Position numbers and translations under genes: made by a program. Shown piece after piece: positions 62,763 through 64,000 of a stretch of DNA of 64,000 bases. The DNA is taken from the NCBI GenBank assembly GCA_037190845.1, contig JBBCJI010000001.1, positions 248,001-312,000 on the forward strand. Reading direction: 5' to 3'. The stretch comes from JBEBVQ01 sp037190845 (GTDB lineage Bacteria; Bacteroidota; Bacteroidia; Chitinophagales; Chitinophagaceae). The stretch's first letter is position 1. The number at the start of each line of letters is the position of its first letter. The notes under the pieces are model-generated. The model saw nothing but the letters and a program-made list of their open reading frames with translations, made no database searches and had not been told where the DNA came from.

Positions 62763-63266
62763 TTTAGAGCCTGTTTAAAAATGGTTGGTAAAAAGTATTA
62801 CTGAGTAACACCCCTCTCTGTCTCCCCTCGCAAGGGAGACGATCAGTTCGTTCTTTCATGGAACTATGAGCATGGAACGGTGCAACTCCCCCTTTGAAGG
62901 GCATTTATATATCAGTTGGGACAATTGAATTATATCAAAGTGAGGAACTATGCCAGGCTGCCATTTATTGTTTGGTATTCATCAGAGCCGACGCTATACA
63001 ACAATTACGATGTCATCCTGAGCGTGGAGCGAAGGATCCCACACAATGAGTGTCCCACATTATGTGAGATCCTTCATTGCGCTACGCTCCATTCTGGATG
63101 ACGGAGAGGGTGTTCGAAGGAAGTACTATCCTGGAAGAATAAGATGCCGGAAAACATTTTTGACAAACCTTGTCTCAACTCGTATATAGTCGCCCTTCAA
63201 TGGGGGCAAGGGGGATGTTTCCACTATTACAGATGATGACCTTAAATAATTTTAGACAGCTTCTTA
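62763..63266. mobile_element. MITE-like repeat, copy 3, interrupted by another repeat
   Basis: The left part (62763-62900, TTTAGAGCCTGTTTAAAA ... CCCCCTTTGAAGGG) and right part (63187-63266, TGGGGGCAAGGG ... ATTTTAGACAGC) together match the compact element at 40544-40746. About 290 bp in between do not match it and contain the palindrome at 63012. The region 62572-63288 holds no gene. Confidence 0.6.
63012..63102. repeat. Palindromic GTCATCC/GGATCC-type repeat, copy 2
   Basis: GTCATCCTGAGCGTGGAGCG ... GGATCCCACACAAT pairs imperfectly with ATTATGTGAGATCCTTC ... CGCTCCATTCTGGATGAC. Same family as 28804-28895. Confidence 0.65.
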
Positions 63267-63288
63267 CTCTATTTAAACTTTGCAAATT

Positions 63289-63639
63289 ATGAAACCAGTA
63301 TTAATATACATATGCCAGTTCTTACCTATATTGACCTATGTTGCATATATTCTATTGAAATACAAAAGGCTTGTAATTATCGTTTCCCCCATTATTTTAC
63401 TTTTAATTATTTTTTTTACTAAAACAACAGATTTAACTGTATTGAGACTGGGAGAGAATGACAGCTTATTTATATATACTATTTTATCTTTTTTCATTCT
63501 GATACTCTACGATGCACTTCGTTTATACCGAAAAGTTCTATCTGGATTTATTTTACTAGCTTTCATCATTCTAAATATTCTATTAGTTTGGTCAGGTATT
63601 GCGCAAATATTATCTGATTTAGGATTAACCATAGATTAG
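63289..63639 (+). CDS. Small hypothetical membrane protein
   Basis: 116 aa from ATG 63289. Four hydrophobic helices (about 4-22, 28-43, 60-80, 88-112), few charges, AT-rich codons. No family recognised; expected in the inner membrane. Confidence 0.6.
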   Translation: MKPVLIYICQFLPILTYVAYILLKYKRLVIIVSPIILLLIIFFTKTTDLTVLRLGENDSLFIYTILSFFILILYDALRLYRKVLSGFILLAFIILNILLVWSGIAQILSDLGLTID

Positions 63640-63786
63640 TTTTCCGTTATAAATACTCAATTCAATTCTTAATGACACATTCTGTTTATACACGTAAGAA
63701 TTTCTGGCTTGAGAATAATCTATTGGAATAATGTGATTTTATTGGTCATTCCTTGATGCGATATCTGTTGTATTATGGACTGTACT

Positions 63787-63939
63787 TTAATGTGTCAGTG
63801 TTGCAATCCGTTTCAAATCCATTAAGAATAAATTCGAAAATTGTACAGGCAGGTCCACTCCGCCCACCATAGTTTTTGCGACGGCGGTCTTTTTCTTTTC
63901 CTGCAAGGCTCCTGCCTGACCGCTTTTAAAGGCTTTCAG
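63787..63939 (-). pseudogene. C-terminal coding fragment at the window edge
   Basis: The frame LKAFKSGQAGALQEKKKTAV, then GGVDLPVQFSNLFLMDLKRI, reads like the end of a real protein and stops at 63787. A TGA lies just before its first codon (63940-63942), and a different frame is open upstream to the edge. It may be the tail of a broken gene entering from the right; I cannot identify it. The stretch 63640-63786 shows nothing. Confidence 0.3.
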
Positions 63940-64000
63940 TCACTGTGATACCGGGCGTAATGCACAGGCAGTTATCGCAACAGCATACAGACAACATGTA

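Noticed and set aside
63930..63997. A third Cys-rich short ORF on the minus strand (MLSVCCCDNCLC...) at the right edge that resembles the cysteine leaders.
   Set aside because: No intrinsic terminator with a T-run follows it, the frame is cut by the window edge, and an overlapping frame reads like the tail of an ordinary protein. It cannot be judged without the sequence to the right.
1..64000. CRISPR arrays, rRNA genes, complete insertion sequences, prophage or integrase genes.
   Set aside because: No regularly spaced direct repeats, rRNA segments, transposase or integrase motifs were seen; the only regular direct repeat (49156-49251) has just two units.

Overview
The window looks like a chromosomal segment of a Bacteroidota bacterium, most likely of the Chitinophagaceae (Chitinophaga-like). 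The evidence is: two type IX secretion cargo proteins (one with a gliding-motility-type C-terminal domain, one with a type A sorting domain), many genes preceded by the Bacteroidota -7 box TAnnTTTG instead of a Shine-Dalgarno site, lipoproteins and outer-membrane proteins of Bacteroidota type, and many palindromic intergenic repeats. Base composition is near 45-48% GC by eye, with a clearly AT-rich insert at about 6.3-12.1 kb.

Layout. 0-6.3 kb: housekeeping genes (DUF2520-type Rossmann protein, lysophospholipid acyltransferase, uracil-DNA glycosylase, bestrophin, an ABC-F protein with one degenerate ATP site, a lipoprotein). 6.3-12.1 kb: an AT-rich accessory island with a SymE-like toxin, an XRE regulator and a large Avs-like STAND NTPase whose reading frame is broken by an apparent one-base deletion near 8385. 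12.1-15.6 kb: an OmpR/histidine-kinase pair with an Omp85-type outer-membrane protein. 15.9-19.8 kb: small stress or enzyme genes, with a promoter-bearing remnant of a response regulator and a truncated ECF sigma factor. 19.8-25.4 kb: two translationally coupled T9SS cargo proteins and a LuxR-type regulator. 25.4-36.8 kb: lipoproteins, an LprI-like protein, a SemiSWEET, a GAF/PAS hybrid kinase, an LpxR-like protein next to an alpha/beta hydrolase, and several decayed genes and repeats. 36.9-39.6 kb: a TPR sensor kinase and a pentapeptide-repeat protein.

The most striking locus is 40.1-43.8 kb. A canonical Bacteroidota promoter is followed by two tandem short ORFs of 31 and 32 codons. Both carry a cysteine block starting at codon 19 (C-C-G-C and C-C-C-C-C) and further Cys at codon 29, and each is followed by an intrinsic terminator. 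In each leader the last codons (including Cys29) are perfectly complementary (8 and 10 bp) to the terminator's 5' arm plus loop, which is the geometry expected of ribosome-mediated attenuation. Downstream lie a CysM-type cysteine synthase, a JAMM peptidase and a CysO-like ubiquitin-fold / E1 / rhodanese fusion, together a protein-thiocarboxylate cysteine pathway. A tRNA-Cys follows in the same direction, and a second tRNA-Cys lies 3.4 kb further on. I read this as a double cysteine attenuator controlling cysteine synthesis.

44-51.6 kb holds housekeeping genes (peroxiredoxin, guaB, HU, lgt, DUF445, DUF58). 52-62.5 kb holds an MFS transporter and a surface-glycan cluster: two paralogous GT-C glycosyltransferases with C-terminal TPRs flanking UDP-galactopyranose mutase and a GT2, then an EamA exporter, a SanA/DUF218 protein, a GT2-DUF2062 fusion and tRNA-Pro. 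The last 1.5 kb holds repeats and a small membrane protein. Intergenic regions carry at least three families of inverted-repeat (MITE- or REP-like) elements.
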